Assembly (NCBI GenBank): GCA_028279705.1
Contig: JANQNF010000078.1
Coordinates: 1-64,000 of the forward strand
Direction: 5' to 3'
DNA: 64,000 nt
Source: an archaeon
GTDB lineage: Archaea; Aenigmatarchaeota; Aenigmatarchaeia; QMZP01; JAFGSV01
In this document: positions 1 to 8,869 of the stretch, one piece after another
How the letters are laid out: each line of letters starts with the position of its first letter
How positions within the stretch are numbered: position 1 is the first letter of the stretch
Position numbers and translations under genes: made by a program
Notes under the pieces: generated by a model
What the model saw: the letters and a program-made list of their open reading frames with translations, nothing else
Told to the model about the DNA's origin: nothing
Databases searched by the model: none

Positions 1-865
1 GCAATGAGGTTTCGATGTGCCGTCAGTATTGTAGAAATCATCTTCTGATGGTACCAGTGAGCCGATTAGTCCAATACGGAAGAGGTAGGCGTTGTAGAAT
101 TCCTGGACGTGCTGAGGTTTGTAGTGTTTCAGGACGTAAATGATATCATTGGGATTATCTCTATTTAACTCATACCAAGCGTCGAGCATTCTAATCATCC
201 ATCTACTTTCGGCTTTCATTGGTATGAAATCGAATCTCATTACACTGGTTTCCAAGTCCGTCCAGGATTCAATGTCTTCATCGAAATTGAAGTTGACTTC
301 AGCATCATGACCATCGATAGTGCTCGGAATCTTTAGATCACTAAAGGTATCACGTGCAAGGCATGAACCGAAATTCGCCCAGTTTTCGTCGAGCCCTTCT
401 TCAAGCTGTGCAAATATGCAGACCACCATAAAAACACAATGCGGGTACCCTCAGCTTACTTAAATCTGATCTCTTAGGGCCATAAGGAATGCTCCAGTCA
501 CTCGATACTTTGTGTGAATATTCATGAGTAGCTGATGTAGATCCCCCGTCACTAAGTCTTATATCATCGTACCATATATGGATATCCCCTCCATAGTCTC
601 TGCAGCTTGTTTTGGAAGCGAAACACTCCCAGATATCATTATTTCCGAATTGGATTGATGTGCTAGTTGGTACAAAATCTGCAATTTTATTTTCTTTGAA
701 GTATTCATATGCATCTATCACTGAACTATAAACCTGCCCACCGTTTGCGGAATTAAAAACTAATTCTATTCCCCCATTCGCTGTATTTGAAGCGGTTATG
801 CCTTGGGGCAATAAAGCTAAAGCTACAATCATTGACATCATTAATGATGTTTTTGCTCTTGTCAT
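1..865 (-). pseudogene. Frameshifted secreted HEXXH protein, incomplete at window edge
   Basis: The first frame (865 down to 401) encodes a signal peptide of about 25 residues and then an HEYSH motif (HEXXH type) near residue 114, which suggests a zinc metallopeptidase. It stops at 401. From about 450 a second frame is open, without a stop, to the window edge, continuing with residues such as YPHCVFMVVCIFAQLEEG and an aromatic-rich, charged tail. The simplest reading is one gene broken by a single-base indel near the AGGGTACCC stretch around 452. A separate gene starting at the ATG at 429 is the alternative. Its start overlaps the preceding gene by four bases (ATGA), so it is probably cotranscribed with it. 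The substrate is unknown. Confidence 0.5.
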
Positions 866-1161
866 TTCCTAAACTCCTTTATGTACATCAGCAGACTGGA
901 TGCTGCATAATATAACGCCACATCAATCAAAAAATTGAACATATTAAAAGTCTCCACAAAACCACTCTCGCCTGTCGTTGTATCAAGGTAAAGTTTATTG
1001 GAACTTGTAGAAAATATCAATGGAAATCCTGAAATACCACCACAATCTGCACAACCTATTGACATTACATTCCATATATTAGATGAAACAAAAAGCAAGA
1101 GCAAGAATATGAAAACCTTTCCCTTCGTTGGCATCAAAAAATCCTTCAAATCGAATTTCAT
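862..1161 (-). CDS. Small membrane protein, function unknown
   Basis: A 99-residue protein with a hydrophobic segment at about residues 15-34 and a second at about 74-93, joined by a loop that has a CXXC pair (CADC). The termini are basic, so both ends may face the cytoplasm. A good ribosome binding site (GGAGGTGA) precedes the ATG. The stop overlaps the start of the downstream HEXXH gene, so the pair looks translationally coupled. I recognise no family. Confidence 0.55.
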   Translation of the reverse strand: MKFDLKDFLMPTKGKVFIFLLLLFVSSNIWNVMSIGCADCGGISGFPLIFSTSSNKLYLDTTTGESGFVETFNMFNFLIDVALYYAASSLLMYIKEFRK

Positions 1162-1213
1162 ACTATTTCACCTCCTCTAAATTTCTGCATGATCATAGCA
1201 TAAATTGAATGCA

Positions 1214-4200
1214 TCATACCACATCCACAAATATGCCGTTTTCACTATCCGATTTCTTTTCGTATACGTACACGGCGCCCTTGCCGTCATGCCTGATAAA
1301 GGCGTCACTCGCGCTGACGGCTTCACTGCCATCGATATCGAAAGCGTGGTGAATCATTAAATCCGAATACGTGACAAGGTCTTCCGTGGCTGCGGCCCAT
1401 ATACCGCCGGTAACACCTTGCGATGGATTATCTGGTCTCTGGAAAATCAGGTTTTCTCCGTCATAGTAGTGTAAGCCGTCGTAATCGGATACCGGGAAGT
1501 CCGGGAGCCTCACATGGGAAAACTGGCCATGCTTCAGGTTGTAGACGTAAGTCCCTCTCGTGCCTGCAACGAAGCCTTTCAGGCTCGACATGCCATAATT
1601 GTAGCTGTTGCAGTTGCCCATGTCCGCAACTTTCCTATATGAAGACGGTTCACCGTAAGGAACCGTGAAAACCCTGCCTGACATGGGCAGGCACCCGTAA
1701 GCGTTGAAGCACGGTGAGACCGCAAGGAAGTGAGTCGAGTTGAAGCTTCCGAGTCCCCACATGTCTATCTTTGGATAGCTCCCACATCCAGTGCTGATGT
1801 CAGGGACCGTCCCGACGAGCGACAGTCCTGAAGACTCGTTCCACGCGTATACAGAGTCCTTGACGAACATGTAGTAACGACCAGACAGTTCATCGAAATC
1901 AATCCCGTAAGGCAGCGGGTAGTTTTCATGGAACCCCTCGGCAAAACCTGAGAAGTCCGCTGGTATCACCGCTTTCACTTCCCAGCTTCCGTGGTCATCG
2001 ATGTCGTCAGAAAAGAAGAACTTGACTCCTCTCCATGACTGGAAGTCGTCATATGCCATCAGGGCGCAATCCGACAAGTCGTCACGGCACGATATCCTCG
2101 GTGAATAAATCATAGTTGAATTGAACAGGATGTAGCCTTCTTTGTATTCGTCCCCAGCAGACATTTCGATCGAATGCGGAATTCTGTCATAGCTGTCCCA
2201 CCCGGAGTCATTGTAGAAAGTGAAAAGAATATCGTCCTCATTTCTTGTCGGTGAAAACTCCATGGAAGCCTTTAATGTGTCGCCCGGCTTCCTTGTCCGG
2301 TTGAGTGCCATCGCGAATTCTCCGTCTGCGCCCGTGAAGGTAGTGGCCAGTAGGGCGCCACTCCTTTCATACGCAACTTTCATGAATTTCAGCGGCTCGC
2401 CGTCTGAATTGGCCACCGTCCCCTCAACCGTCCATAGGCCATCGAGTATATCACTGACAGTCTCGACTGTGTAGCCGTTATCACCCTTCTGTATCAAGTA
2501 CGTCTTGATAGCTTCACCAAGAGCACTACTAGTCACTTCAACGCTATCATGACTCATGTCATGCAGAAAATTCTGTCCGGTACCGAGCTTTCCGAGCAGC
2601 AATCTGGCAGCCGAAAGCGTCCCATCAAAGCCGAGCCCGTAGATCAGCACGAAGTTCCTCCCGTACGCAGAGGGTGCATCAGGCCACGCGGCATCTACCT
2701 GTTCTTGCGGTATGGGTCCCACTATACCGTCGAACGTCTCTCCGTAAGCTTTGCCGTCCAGTATTATGGCTTTCTGACCGTAGTCGTATCCCCAGTCCAC
2801 GACTTTTTCCGTGAGTTTGTCCGCCATTTCATTCGCCAAAGGTCCCCCGAGGATTATTGTGGTATCTGAATCCTCCAGTTTGTCTGCAACTTCATATCCA
2901 GACACAGTCAACATTCTTTCGACATAATCTTTCATCAGATTTTCCGGGGATTTATCATCCTGGACATCCACGTAGACGGAAAGCCCTCGAAACTTCTTTA
3001 CAGCATTGTTGTTCGTTTCGTCAGTTTCCTTTATGGCGTTGGAAGGGTCCAGCAGGACGTATACCTCATGGCCGGCTTCCACATCCCAGTCAAAACTGAC
3101 GACATTTTCCTCCCCGCTTTTCATGCTTCCCGTCTGGACGGTCGCGCTCTTTACGACACTTCCGTAGGCGACATCCTCAAATCTCAAAGCGACACTATCA
3201 ACTTCCGGGCCGTCGTTTTGCACAAGCACTTGAATTGAGACATTCCCTGAATTTCCTTTTCCAGAGAATTCCATACCGGAATCATCCACATTTAGGTCGG
3301 GTCTTTCGAGGTAAGCGAAGATGCCACCATCTTCCAGAGAAACCTTATGGAATATGTGCATCGCGTACCCCTTCCAGCCCCTGTGGACGCTCACAGATTC
3401 TATGGATTCATTTGAGGACTGTTCAAAAGCATAGTACGATTCAGGCTGACCATGGTAGTCAAGATCCAGCGTTTCCGTTTTGTATATACCTTCAGCTACA
3501 CCTGACGATTCATCTCCTATTAAGTAAAACAGAATATCTCCGTCGAGATAATAGTAAATGCCACCATAATCGGAAACAGGGAAATTTCTCAGGTCGTCAT
3601 GATAAGACTGACCTCCAGTTGTTGAATATTTTATCTTGTAGATGTAGTTGCCACCTTCGTTTCCGACGAATCCTTTGAGTGCAGAAAAGCCGTTGTAATT
3701 ATACCCTCCTGAACAATATCCTATGTCAGCCAAATGCGTTTTTGACGAGGGATCTGAAAAGGGTATGGCGTAAATCCTTGCCTCGTCCGGAAGATATCCA
3801 CTCCTGTAAAAGCAGTGACTCACTGCAAAGAAATGTGTGGAATTCATTTCATGAAGTCCCCAAACATCGATCCACTGCCCGCTACCGCTTTGTGGATCGT
3901 TAGGGATCTCACCAGTCATGGAAAGTCCAGAAGAAGGTGACCATTCGTATACCTTGTCCGTCATGAAAAGCCTGTACAGATGAGAGACCTGATCGTAAGT
4001 CACGCCGTACGGAAGGCGGTACCTGTCAAAGAAGCCTGTCACGTAAGAAGAGAAGTCCGCAGGAATCGTCTCCTCAATGACCACGTCACTCTGGAATCCG
4101 TCTGCAGTATGGATCAGTTTCAGCCCCCTGCCGATTGATACACTGTCCTCATAAACGAGAGCGAGACAATCCATGGATTCGTCGTCACATGCGACTTTCG

Positions 4201-4387
4201 GGTCAAACGGCTGCGAGGACGAACCGTTAGCCAGAGGGTATATTTTCTTCCCTAGACGAAACTCGTCCCCATCCAGAGCAGAAACGTTGACAGGAGCCAA
4301 CGACATGAATAAAACCATTGTCAGCGCAGTCAATAATACAACAGCATGTTCTTTTCCGGTGAAAAGAAACCCGCTAACAAATCCCAT
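1214..4387 (-). CDS. Large secreted surface protein with internal duplication, CARDB and carboxypeptidase-regulatory-like domains
   Basis: A 1057-residue exported protein with a hydrophobic signal segment at about residues 15-38. Residues about 45-360 and about 745-1057 are two diverged copies of one module. Both contain IPADFS, LPYG, a W-G-L stretch followed by NSTHF, SALKGF or SSLKGF, and FPVSDY; the module is probably beta-rich. Between them lie a CARDB-like adhesion domain (about 375-470, ending in a TDETNN motif), an alpha/beta segment with GGPLANEMADKL resembling S-layer-associated domains, and a carboxypeptidase-regulatory-like beta-sandwich (about 650-720). It is probably a cell-surface or S-layer-associated protein. 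Ligand and role are unknown. Confidence 0.7.
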   Translation of the reverse strand: MGFVSGFLFTGKEHAVVLLTALTMVLFMSLAPVNVSALDGDEFRLGKKIYPLANGSSSQPFDPKVACDDESMDCLALVYEDSVSIGRGLKLIHTADGFQSDVVIEETIPADFSSYVTGFFDRYRLPYGVTYDQVSHLYRLFMTDKVYEWSPSSGLSMTGEIPNDPQSGSGQWIDVWGLHEMNSTHFFAVSHCFYRSGYLPDEARIYAIPFSDPSSKTHLADIGYCSGGYNYNGFSALKGFVGNEGGNYIYKIKYSTTGGQSYHDDLRNFPVSDYGGIYYYLDGDILFYLIGDESSGVAEGIYKTETLDLDYHGQPESYYAFEQSSNESIESVSVHRGWKGYAMHIFHKVSLEDGGIFAYLERPDLNVDDSGMEFSGKGNSGNVSIQVLVQNDGPEVDSVALRFEDVAYGSVVKSATVQTGSMKSGEENVVSFDWDVEAGHEVYVLLDPSNAIKETDETNNNAVKKFRGLSVYVDVQDDKSPENLMKDYVERMLTVSGYEVADKLEDSDTTIILGGPLANEMADKLTEKVVDWGYDYGQKAIILDGKAYGETFDGIVGPIPQEQVDAAWPDAPSAYGRNFVLIYGLGFDGTLSAARLLLGKLGTGQNFLHDMSHDSVEVTSSALGEAIKTYLIQKGDNGYTVETVSDILDGLWTVEGTVANSDGEPLKFMKVAYERSGALLATTFTGADGEFAMALNRTRKPGDTLKASMEFSPTRNEDDILFTFYNDSGWDSYDRIPHSIEMSAGDEYKEGYILFNSTMIYSPRISCRDDLSDCALMAYDDFQSWRGVKFFFSDDIDDHGSWEVKAVIPADFSGFAEGFHENYPLPYGIDFDELSGRYYMFVKDSVYAWNESSGLSLVGTVPDISTGCGSYPKIDMWGLGSFNSTHFLAVSPCFNAYGCLPMSGRVFTVPYGEPSSYRKVADMGNCNSYNYGMSSLKGFVAGTRGTYVYNLKHGQFSHVRLPDFPVSDYDGLHYYDGENLIFQRPDNPSQGVTGGIWAAATEDLVTYSDLMIHHAFDIDGSEAVSASDAFIRHDGKGAVYVYEKKSDSENGIFVDVV

Positions 4388-4488
4388 GAACAGCTTTTGC
4401 CTGCTGGATTTATAATAATATGTTTAAACTCGCTAGTGAATGATTACGGGTCCTCCGAAACAAAATTAGTGTCAGTTTTAGATAGTTT

Positions 4489-5955
4489 TCAGTATTGGGG
4501 CATCTGCCAGTAATTCGGCGCCTCTTCTGTTATCATGATGTCGTGGGGGTGTGACTCTGTAACACCTGCCTTGGTTATCTTCCTAAACTTCGTCTTGGCC
4601 TTCATTTCCTCTATGGTCTTGCAGCCGCAGTATCCCATGGAAGAGCGAAGACCGCCAACAAGCTGGTACACTATCTCACTGATCTTTCCCTTGTACGGAA
4701 CTATGCCTTCGATTCCTTCTGGCACCAACTTCTTCTGGGTTGCCTGCAAGTACCTGTCAGCCGAACCGAGCTTCATGGCCTTTATCGATCCCATTCCCCT
4801 GTAAGTCTTAAACTTTCTTCCCTGCGTGAAGACTACTCTTCCGGGGGATTCATCCGTTCCCGCAAGGAGGGAACCGAGCATGACAGCATTCGCACCAGCT
4901 GCAATGGCTTTTGCTATGTCACCTGAGTATCTTGCACCACCGTCTGATATAAGCGGGATTCCATGCCTTTCAGCGCTCTCGGCGCAGTCCATTACGGCGG
5001 TCATCTGGGGAACGCCTATCCCCGCAACTATCCTGGTCGTGCAGATGGAACCTGCACCTATTCCTATCTTGACAGCGTCGGCACCAGCGCTTATGAGGTC
5101 CTCTGTACCTTCAACCGTGGCAACGTTACCTGCTATGACATCGACATCGAAGTCCTTTTTGATTGCCTTGATGCATTTCAGAACGTTTTCGGAATGTCCA
5201 TGAGCAGAATCGACTAGTATCGCGTCTACTTCGTTTTTTACCAGGGTCTCAACGCGATTGATGTCAAGGGGGCCTATTGCCGCACCGACCATGAGCCTCC
5301 CTTCAGAGTCCTTGCTTGCAAGCGGGTACTGCGTATTCTTTTCTATGTCCGTCATGGTTATCAGGCCCTTTAGGTTTCCCTTGTCGTCTATTATCGGAAG
5401 CTTCTCAACTTTGTGGCTGGACATAATCTCTATTGCCTTATCCATGCTGACACCCTGCGTCGTTATGACTGCGCGCTTTGTCATCATTTCCGAGACTTTT
5501 TTCTCCATATCCTCCTCAAACCTGATGTCACGGTTACACAATATACCCACAAGCTTTCCCTTATCTACGACTGGGAAGCTTGATATCCCAAATTCCTTTT
5601 GGAACTGCTTGACATCACCAAGCGTTGTCGTTGGCTTGAGTGTCAGCGGCTCCTTGACTATCCATGACTCTGACTTCTTGACCTTTTTTACTTCATCTCC
5701 CTGCTTGTCCTTGCTCATGTTCTTGTGGATCATTCCCATGCCGCCCTGCCTTGCGATCGCGATTGCAAGCCCGGACTCTGTAACAGTGTCCATGGCAGCA
5801 CTTATGAGGGGTATGTTGAGCTTGAGTTTCTTTGTAAGATTAGTCGTGGTGTTGACCTGGGATGGAAGTATGTCGGATTTCGACGGCACAAGCAGTACAT
5901 CATCGAACGTCAACGCTTCATCGTCCTGTATCTTTCCTTCCCTGTTCATTTTCAC
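4489..5955 (-). CDS. guaB: Inosine-5'-monophosphate dehydrogenase
   Basis: Oxidises IMP to XMP with NAD+, the committed step of GMP synthesis. The 488-residue protein has the usual length and layout: an N-terminal barrel segment (LTFDDVLLVPS), a CBS pair at about residues 95-210 that begins with VKEPLTLKP, then the second half of the barrel. The catalytic-cysteine loop is seen as GIGAGSICTTR near residue 300, followed by the SDGGARYSGD phosphate-binding segment and the YRGMGS flap. It is monocistronic by appearance. The start at MKMNREGK is accepted because no nearer in-frame start keeps the conserved LTFDD region. Confidence 0.95.
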   Translation of the reverse strand: MKMNREGKIQDDEALTFDDVLLVPSKSDILPSQVNTTTNLTKKLKLNIPLISAAMDTVTESGLAIAIARQGGMGMIHKNMSKDKQGDEVKKVKKSESWIVKEPLTLKPTTTLGDVKQFQKEFGISSFPVVDKGKLVGILCNRDIRFEEDMEKKVSEMMTKRAVITTQGVSMDKAIEIMSSHKVEKLPIIDDKGNLKGLITMTDIEKNTQYPLASKDSEGRLMVGAAIGPLDINRVETLVKNEVDAILVDSAHGHSENVLKCIKAIKKDFDVDVIAGNVATVEGTEDLISAGADAVKIGIGAGSICTTRIVAGIGVPQMTAVMDCAESAERHGIPLISDGGARYSGDIAKAIAAGANAVMLGSLLAGTDESPGRVVFTQGRKFKTYRGMGSIKAMKLGSADRYLQATQKKLVPEGIEGIVPYKGKISEIVYQLVGGLRSSMGYCGCKTIEEMKAKTKFRKITKAGVTESHPHDIMITEEAPNYWQMPQY

Positions 5956-6039
5956 ACCGTTTTTGTATGTTATTTCGATGGATACTTAAAAAAGTTCCCA
6001 TTCCGGCATCTGATGAGAATGAATGTAGAAAAAGGCCAT

Positions 6040-6504
6040 TCAGGCGTCTTCTTTCTTTTCTTCAGGCTGTTCTTTTTTCTCTTCAGCGGATTCTTCCTGC
6101 TTCTCCCCGGCAGGCTGCTCTTCGGAAGGGGCATCCTCAGGCTTTTCTTCCTCTGCTGGTGACTCTTCTGCTGGCTTTTCCTCGGATTCTTCAGAAGGCT
6201 TTTCTTCAGTTTTTGGCTCTTCTTTCGGTGCCTCTTCCTTTACAGGCTCTGCTGGCTTTTCCTCGCTTTTGCTCTCAGACTGAACTGGGCCCTTGTTAAA
6301 CTGCGTAAAACCGCAGCGTCCGCAGTACTGCCTGTTTAAATGCTCAGAAAGCATCGTTCCGGGACCGCACCTTGGGCACGGCTTCCTTTTCCTTTCGACA
6401 CCGCCATCCTTGGAATCATAATACTCCCATATTTTCAGGGATTCGTGCTTCCTACCTGTCCTTTCCTTCTTCTTTCCGCCGCCTTCCTTTTTATCGTCTC
6501 CCAT
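6040..6504 (-). CDS. rps27ae: Small-subunit ribosomal protein S27Ae with long acidic tail
   Basis: Zinc-finger protein of the archaeal/eukaryotic 30S subunit. The core (about the first 70 residues) has the KHESLKIWEYY stretch and two CXXC pairs (CPRC, CGRC) that bind zinc. About 85 residues of Pro-Glu-Ala-Lys low-complexity sequence follow; typical archaeal homologs end soon after the zinc finger. Two ATGs compete. The ribosome binding site GGAGGA touches the first (6510), so the second (6504, MGDDKK) is better spaced and is used here. It overlaps the S24e stop region, so the pair is coupled. Confidence 0.92.
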   Translation of the reverse strand: MGDDKKEGGGKKKERTGRKHESLKIWEYYDSKDGGVERKRKPCPRCGPGTMLSEHLNRQYCGRCGFTQFNKGPVQSESKSEEKPAEPVKEEAPKEEPKTEEKPSEESEEKPAEESPAEEEKPEDAPSEEQPAGEKQEESAEEKKEQPEEKKEDA

Positions 6505-6506
6505 GT

Positions 6507-7109
6507 TCATTCCTCCTTCTTTTCGGCGGACTTGTCATCAGCCTTCTCTTCGTCACCATCAGACTTTTCATCTGCAAGTTTTTCTTCATCAGCATTTGGT
6601 TCTTCCTGCTTCTCCTCGGCAGGCTGCTCTTCGGTCTTTTCTTCATCTGCAGGAGTCTCTTCTGACTGCTTTTCTTCTGTTTCCTCAGCGGGCTGCTCTG
6701 ATGGTGCCTCTTCTGCCGGCTTTTCCTCAGCAGGTGCGTCACTGCCTTCCTTTTCAGATGCGCCTTCTGCTGGAGCTTCTGCTGCAGGCTCTTCGGCAGG
6801 TGCTGCCTCAGCTGCCTGCTTCTTCTCAAGGAACTTCTTCACTTTCCTTTCCTGTCTTTCAAGCTTCTCCTTTGGCACTTCCTTCTTGTCAGAATAAACC
6901 ATAACCTTTACCCGGCTCTTTGAGATCCCCCTCTCGCTGAACACTTTGTCAAGCACGACCAAATCCTCCTTTGCGCCAACCTTCTTTGCAATTTCAGGGA
7001 GCAGGTCGTGCCTCGAAGGCGTCTCCTTTCCTTCATGGCCTGCAAGCAGCCAGTATTCCTTCCTCTTCCTAAGGGGATTGTCCTTTTCGGATAGTGCATC
7101 GAATTTCAT
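6507..7109 (-). CDS. rps24e: Small-subunit ribosomal protein S24e with long acidic tail
   Basis: Residues 1-98 are a normal archaeal S24e: DNPLRKRKEYWLLAGHEG, then a PSRHDLLPEIAKK stretch, ending in a basic helix KVKKFLEKKQ. The following 102 residues are an Ala-Pro-Glu-Asp-Lys tail of the same composition as the tail on the adjacent S27Ae. The tail is likely disordered and strongly negative, and it roughly doubles the family's usual length of about 100 residues. It is followed directly by rps27ae with overlapping stop and start. A TATA element lies about 45 bases upstream. Confidence 0.92.
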   Translation of the reverse strand: MKFDALSEKDNPLRKRKEYWLLAGHEGKETPSRHDLLPEIAKKVGAKEDLVVLDKVFSERGISKSRVKVMVYSDKKEVPKEKLERQERKVKKFLEKKQAAEAAPAEEPAAEAPAEGASEKEGSDAPAEEKPAEEAPSEQPAEETEEKQSEETPADEEKTEEQPAEEKQEEPNADEEKLADEKSDGDEEKADDKSAEKKEE

Positions 7110-7152
7110 TTATATCACAATGATTATTCACTTGGAATATTTTTATAGTGTT

Positions 7153-7163
7153 ACTATATAAAA
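7153..7163 (-). promoter_or_regulatory. TATA box for rps24e-rps27ae
   Basis: On the minus strand this reads CTTTTATATAGTA, a good archaeal TATA element about 45 bases upstream of the S24e start. No other minus-strand gene lies between. Confidence 0.5.
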
Positions 7164-7345
7164 GCTTTGCCGCGTTCCCAGTAGTTGGAAATTGTATCAA
7201 ACTATCATTTCGGTGCAAAAATACCGGAAATTATCGTATTTACTGAAACTGTCACTTTTTCCGTTTTTTTGGTACCAAACGTTAACTTTATTAATATGCT
7301 CCACCTAGTTTAGATAATAACCAAACAACATGGAGATGAGTTTCG
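7164..7345. other. Intergenic region, promoter-bearing, nothing else recognised
   Basis: A/T-rich spacer between the S24e promoter and a small plus-strand reading frame. It contains a TATA-like TTTATTAATA near 7287 and a ribosome binding site (GGAGATGAG) directly before the 45-residue frame. I see no tRNA, convincing C/D box pair or long hairpin. Confidence 0.3.
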
Positions 7346-7483
7346 ATGGTATATGACGAAAGGAACAATAAAGAAGCCACCAGATTCAATTATATCAATG
7401 ACAGAACATCCAGGCTGAATGAGTATACAGCGGGCATAGACACGTTTTCACTCAACAAACGTTGCTACGGGACTTTTATTTAA
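7346..7483 (+). CDS. Candidate 45-residue protein
   Basis: Small reading frame from ATG to TAA that begins MVYDERNNKEATRF and ends KRCYGTFI. Support is the strong ribosome binding site GGAGATGAG five bases upstream of the ATG and a TATA-like element about 50 bases before that. The protein is charged and polar, with no membrane segment and a single cysteine. It has no recognised family. It might instead be part of the leader of the next gene, whose own promoter lies inside its 3' end. Confidence 0.4.
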   Translation: MVYDERNNKEATRFNYINDRTSRLNEYTAGIDTFSLNKRCYGTFI

Positions 7484-7506
7484 ATCCCCGTCTATGATAG
7501 TTAGTT

Positions 7507-7716
7507 ATGGGAATAGAACCTAGTAGAAGATTCAGGCCGGAAGCCTGCCAGAAGTGCGGACTTGTAACACGTGACATCAAGCAGGCGGAAATAGACGGTA
7601 AATGGTACTATGCATGTGCAGAGTGCAGGGGTTTCAAATCTGAAGATTCCAAAGAGTCCAGAAGGGAACAACTCAGGAAGCTTCACGAGAAGGACGCTGC
7701 AAAGATGGGGTACTGA
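7507..7716 (+). CDS. Small zinc-ribbon protein
   Basis: 69 residues with two cysteine pairs, CQKCG (about 15-18) and CAEC (about 37-40), a typical zinc ribbon, followed by a highly charged helix (KESRREQLRKLHEKD). Such proteins often bind nucleic acid or the ribosome. The promoter TTTATTTAAATCC lies about 25 bases upstream, so the mRNA is probably almost leaderless. It converges on RNase Z with four bases between. No specific function can be given. Confidence 0.7.
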   Translation: MGIEPSRRFRPEACQKCGLVTRDIKQAEIDGKWYYACAECRGFKSEDSKESRREQLRKLHEKDAAKMGY

Positions 7717-7720
7717 CTGT

Positions 7721-8617
7721 TCAGATCCTCAGGCTCATGAAGTCCTTTGCTGCAACACTGTTCTTGAATATCTTTTTCGCGTCAGACTCCAGATCTCCGG
7801 TGCTTGCGTAGCGCCTTGAAAAATGGGTCAGAATGAGCTTTTTTACTTTCGCCCTCTTTGCAGCCCTTGCAGCTTCCTTTGCGCCTGAATGCATCCTGTC
7901 CTCGACTTCCTCGGCGAATGTTGCGTCATGAATGAGAAGGTCTGCACCCTCGGCAAGCTTCACGATGCTTGCACAAGGCCTAGTGTCACCCGAATAGGCG
8001 ATCTTGGCTCCGGTTTTTGTATAGCCGACGTCCTTTAGGGTTATCTTCTTTCCCTTAAACTCTATTTCCCCGTGCTTTTTCAGCTTACCTATCATTGGAC
8101 CCTGCTTAAGCCCGTAAAGCTTTTCGGCTTTCTTTATGTCAACGTTTACAGTGTCCAGTTCACTGAAACTGTAGGCTACCGCAGGTACCGTGTGGTCTAC
8201 CGGCACGGACTTTATCTCAAAGTCCTTTGTATTCAGGACTTCAGTTATGTCATCGCCCTCGTAAGGCACGTCTTCTGCTATAAGCTTGAAACCGGTACCC
8301 CAGTAGCCAAGGTCCCTTATATCCCTGACGAACCTGTCAGCCTCGGGTCCGTATATGTACAGGGGTTCCTTCCTGCCCTCAAGATTCATCGTAAGGAGAA
8401 GTCCTATTATACCTGCCCAGTGGTCCGCATGCCAGTGCGTTATGAATATCCTGTTTATCTTCATGAAATTCAGGCCTGACTTGATTATCTGAAGCTGGGT
8501 TCCCTCGCCGCAGTCAAAGAGCATTACATCGCCTTCGTGGCGAAGCCATATGGCAGAATGCCCCCTCTTTGCTGTCGGGACTCCAGAACCTGTCCCAAGG
8601 AATGTGAGCTCGATCAT
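7721..8617 (-). CDS. rnz: Ribonuclease Z (tRNase Z)
   Basis: Metallo-beta-lactamase endonuclease that removes 3' trailers from pre-tRNA. The 298-residue protein carries the HWHADH metal motif at residues 61-66, a GTGSGVPT N-terminal strand, the PVDHTVPAVAYSF segment, a YSGDTRPC strand and a C-terminal LTHFSRRY. All are hallmarks of short-form RNase Z, whose usual length is about 300. The reading frame extends upstream to 8836, but the family start (MIELTFLGTGSG) is the ATG at 8617; the extra 73 residues are not homologous and are excluded. Several tRNAs in this window encode no CCA, so this enzyme and a CCA transferase would be needed. Confidence 0.93.
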   Translation of the reverse strand: MIELTFLGTGSGVPTAKRGHSAIWLRHEGDVMLFDCGEGTQLQIIKSGLNFMKINRIFITHWHADHWAGIIGLLLTMNLEGRKEPLYIYGPEADRFVRDIRDLGYWGTGFKLIAEDVPYEGDDITEVLNTKDFEIKSVPVDHTVPAVAYSFSELDTVNVDIKKAEKLYGLKQGPMIGKLKKHGEIEFKGKKITLKDVGYTKTGAKIAYSGDTRPCASIVKLAEGADLLIHDATFAEEVEDRMHSGAKEAARAAKRAKVKKLILTHFSRRYASTGDLESDAKKIFKNSVAAKDFMSLRI

Positions 8618-8732
8618 GCTAATCTTATTGTATTCACAGTTAAAATCGTTTCCTCCCCGGTACGCACTATCTTGTAGAAAACTACAGAATATAAAATTTG
8701 ACAGACAATTATAGAGTGGGAACGGTGGGATT

Positions 8733-8867
8733 TTGTTCAAAAAATGCAGCGAATGCGGATCATTCGGCTCCACTGTATTATGCCTGAAGATAAAGAAACC
8801 CCTGTGCAGGTCATGTTGTGACACTGACTGTAACAACCGGTATTCCTGCTGGGGAAGGTATTACTGA
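8733..8867 (+). CDS. Candidate small cysteine-rich zinc-binding protein
   Basis: A 44-residue reading frame starting at TTG after a GGTGGG ribosome binding site and ending two bases before the convergent gene. It contains eight cysteines, including CSEC, CRSCC, CDTDC and YSCWGRYY, which is the pattern of a small zinc-binding domain. Coding strand and start are inferred from this cysteine pattern, since a minus-strand frame overlaps it. Function unknown. Confidence 0.45.
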   Translation: MFKKCSECGSFGSTVLCLKIKKPLCRSCCDTDCNNRYSCWGRYY

Positions 8868-8869
8868 AG

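Noticed and set aside
6491-6829. Arg/Lys/Gln-rich frame inside the S24e tail
   Set aside because: It is an out-of-frame reading of the repetitive acidic-tail codons; the S24e frame is continuous from its conserved core.
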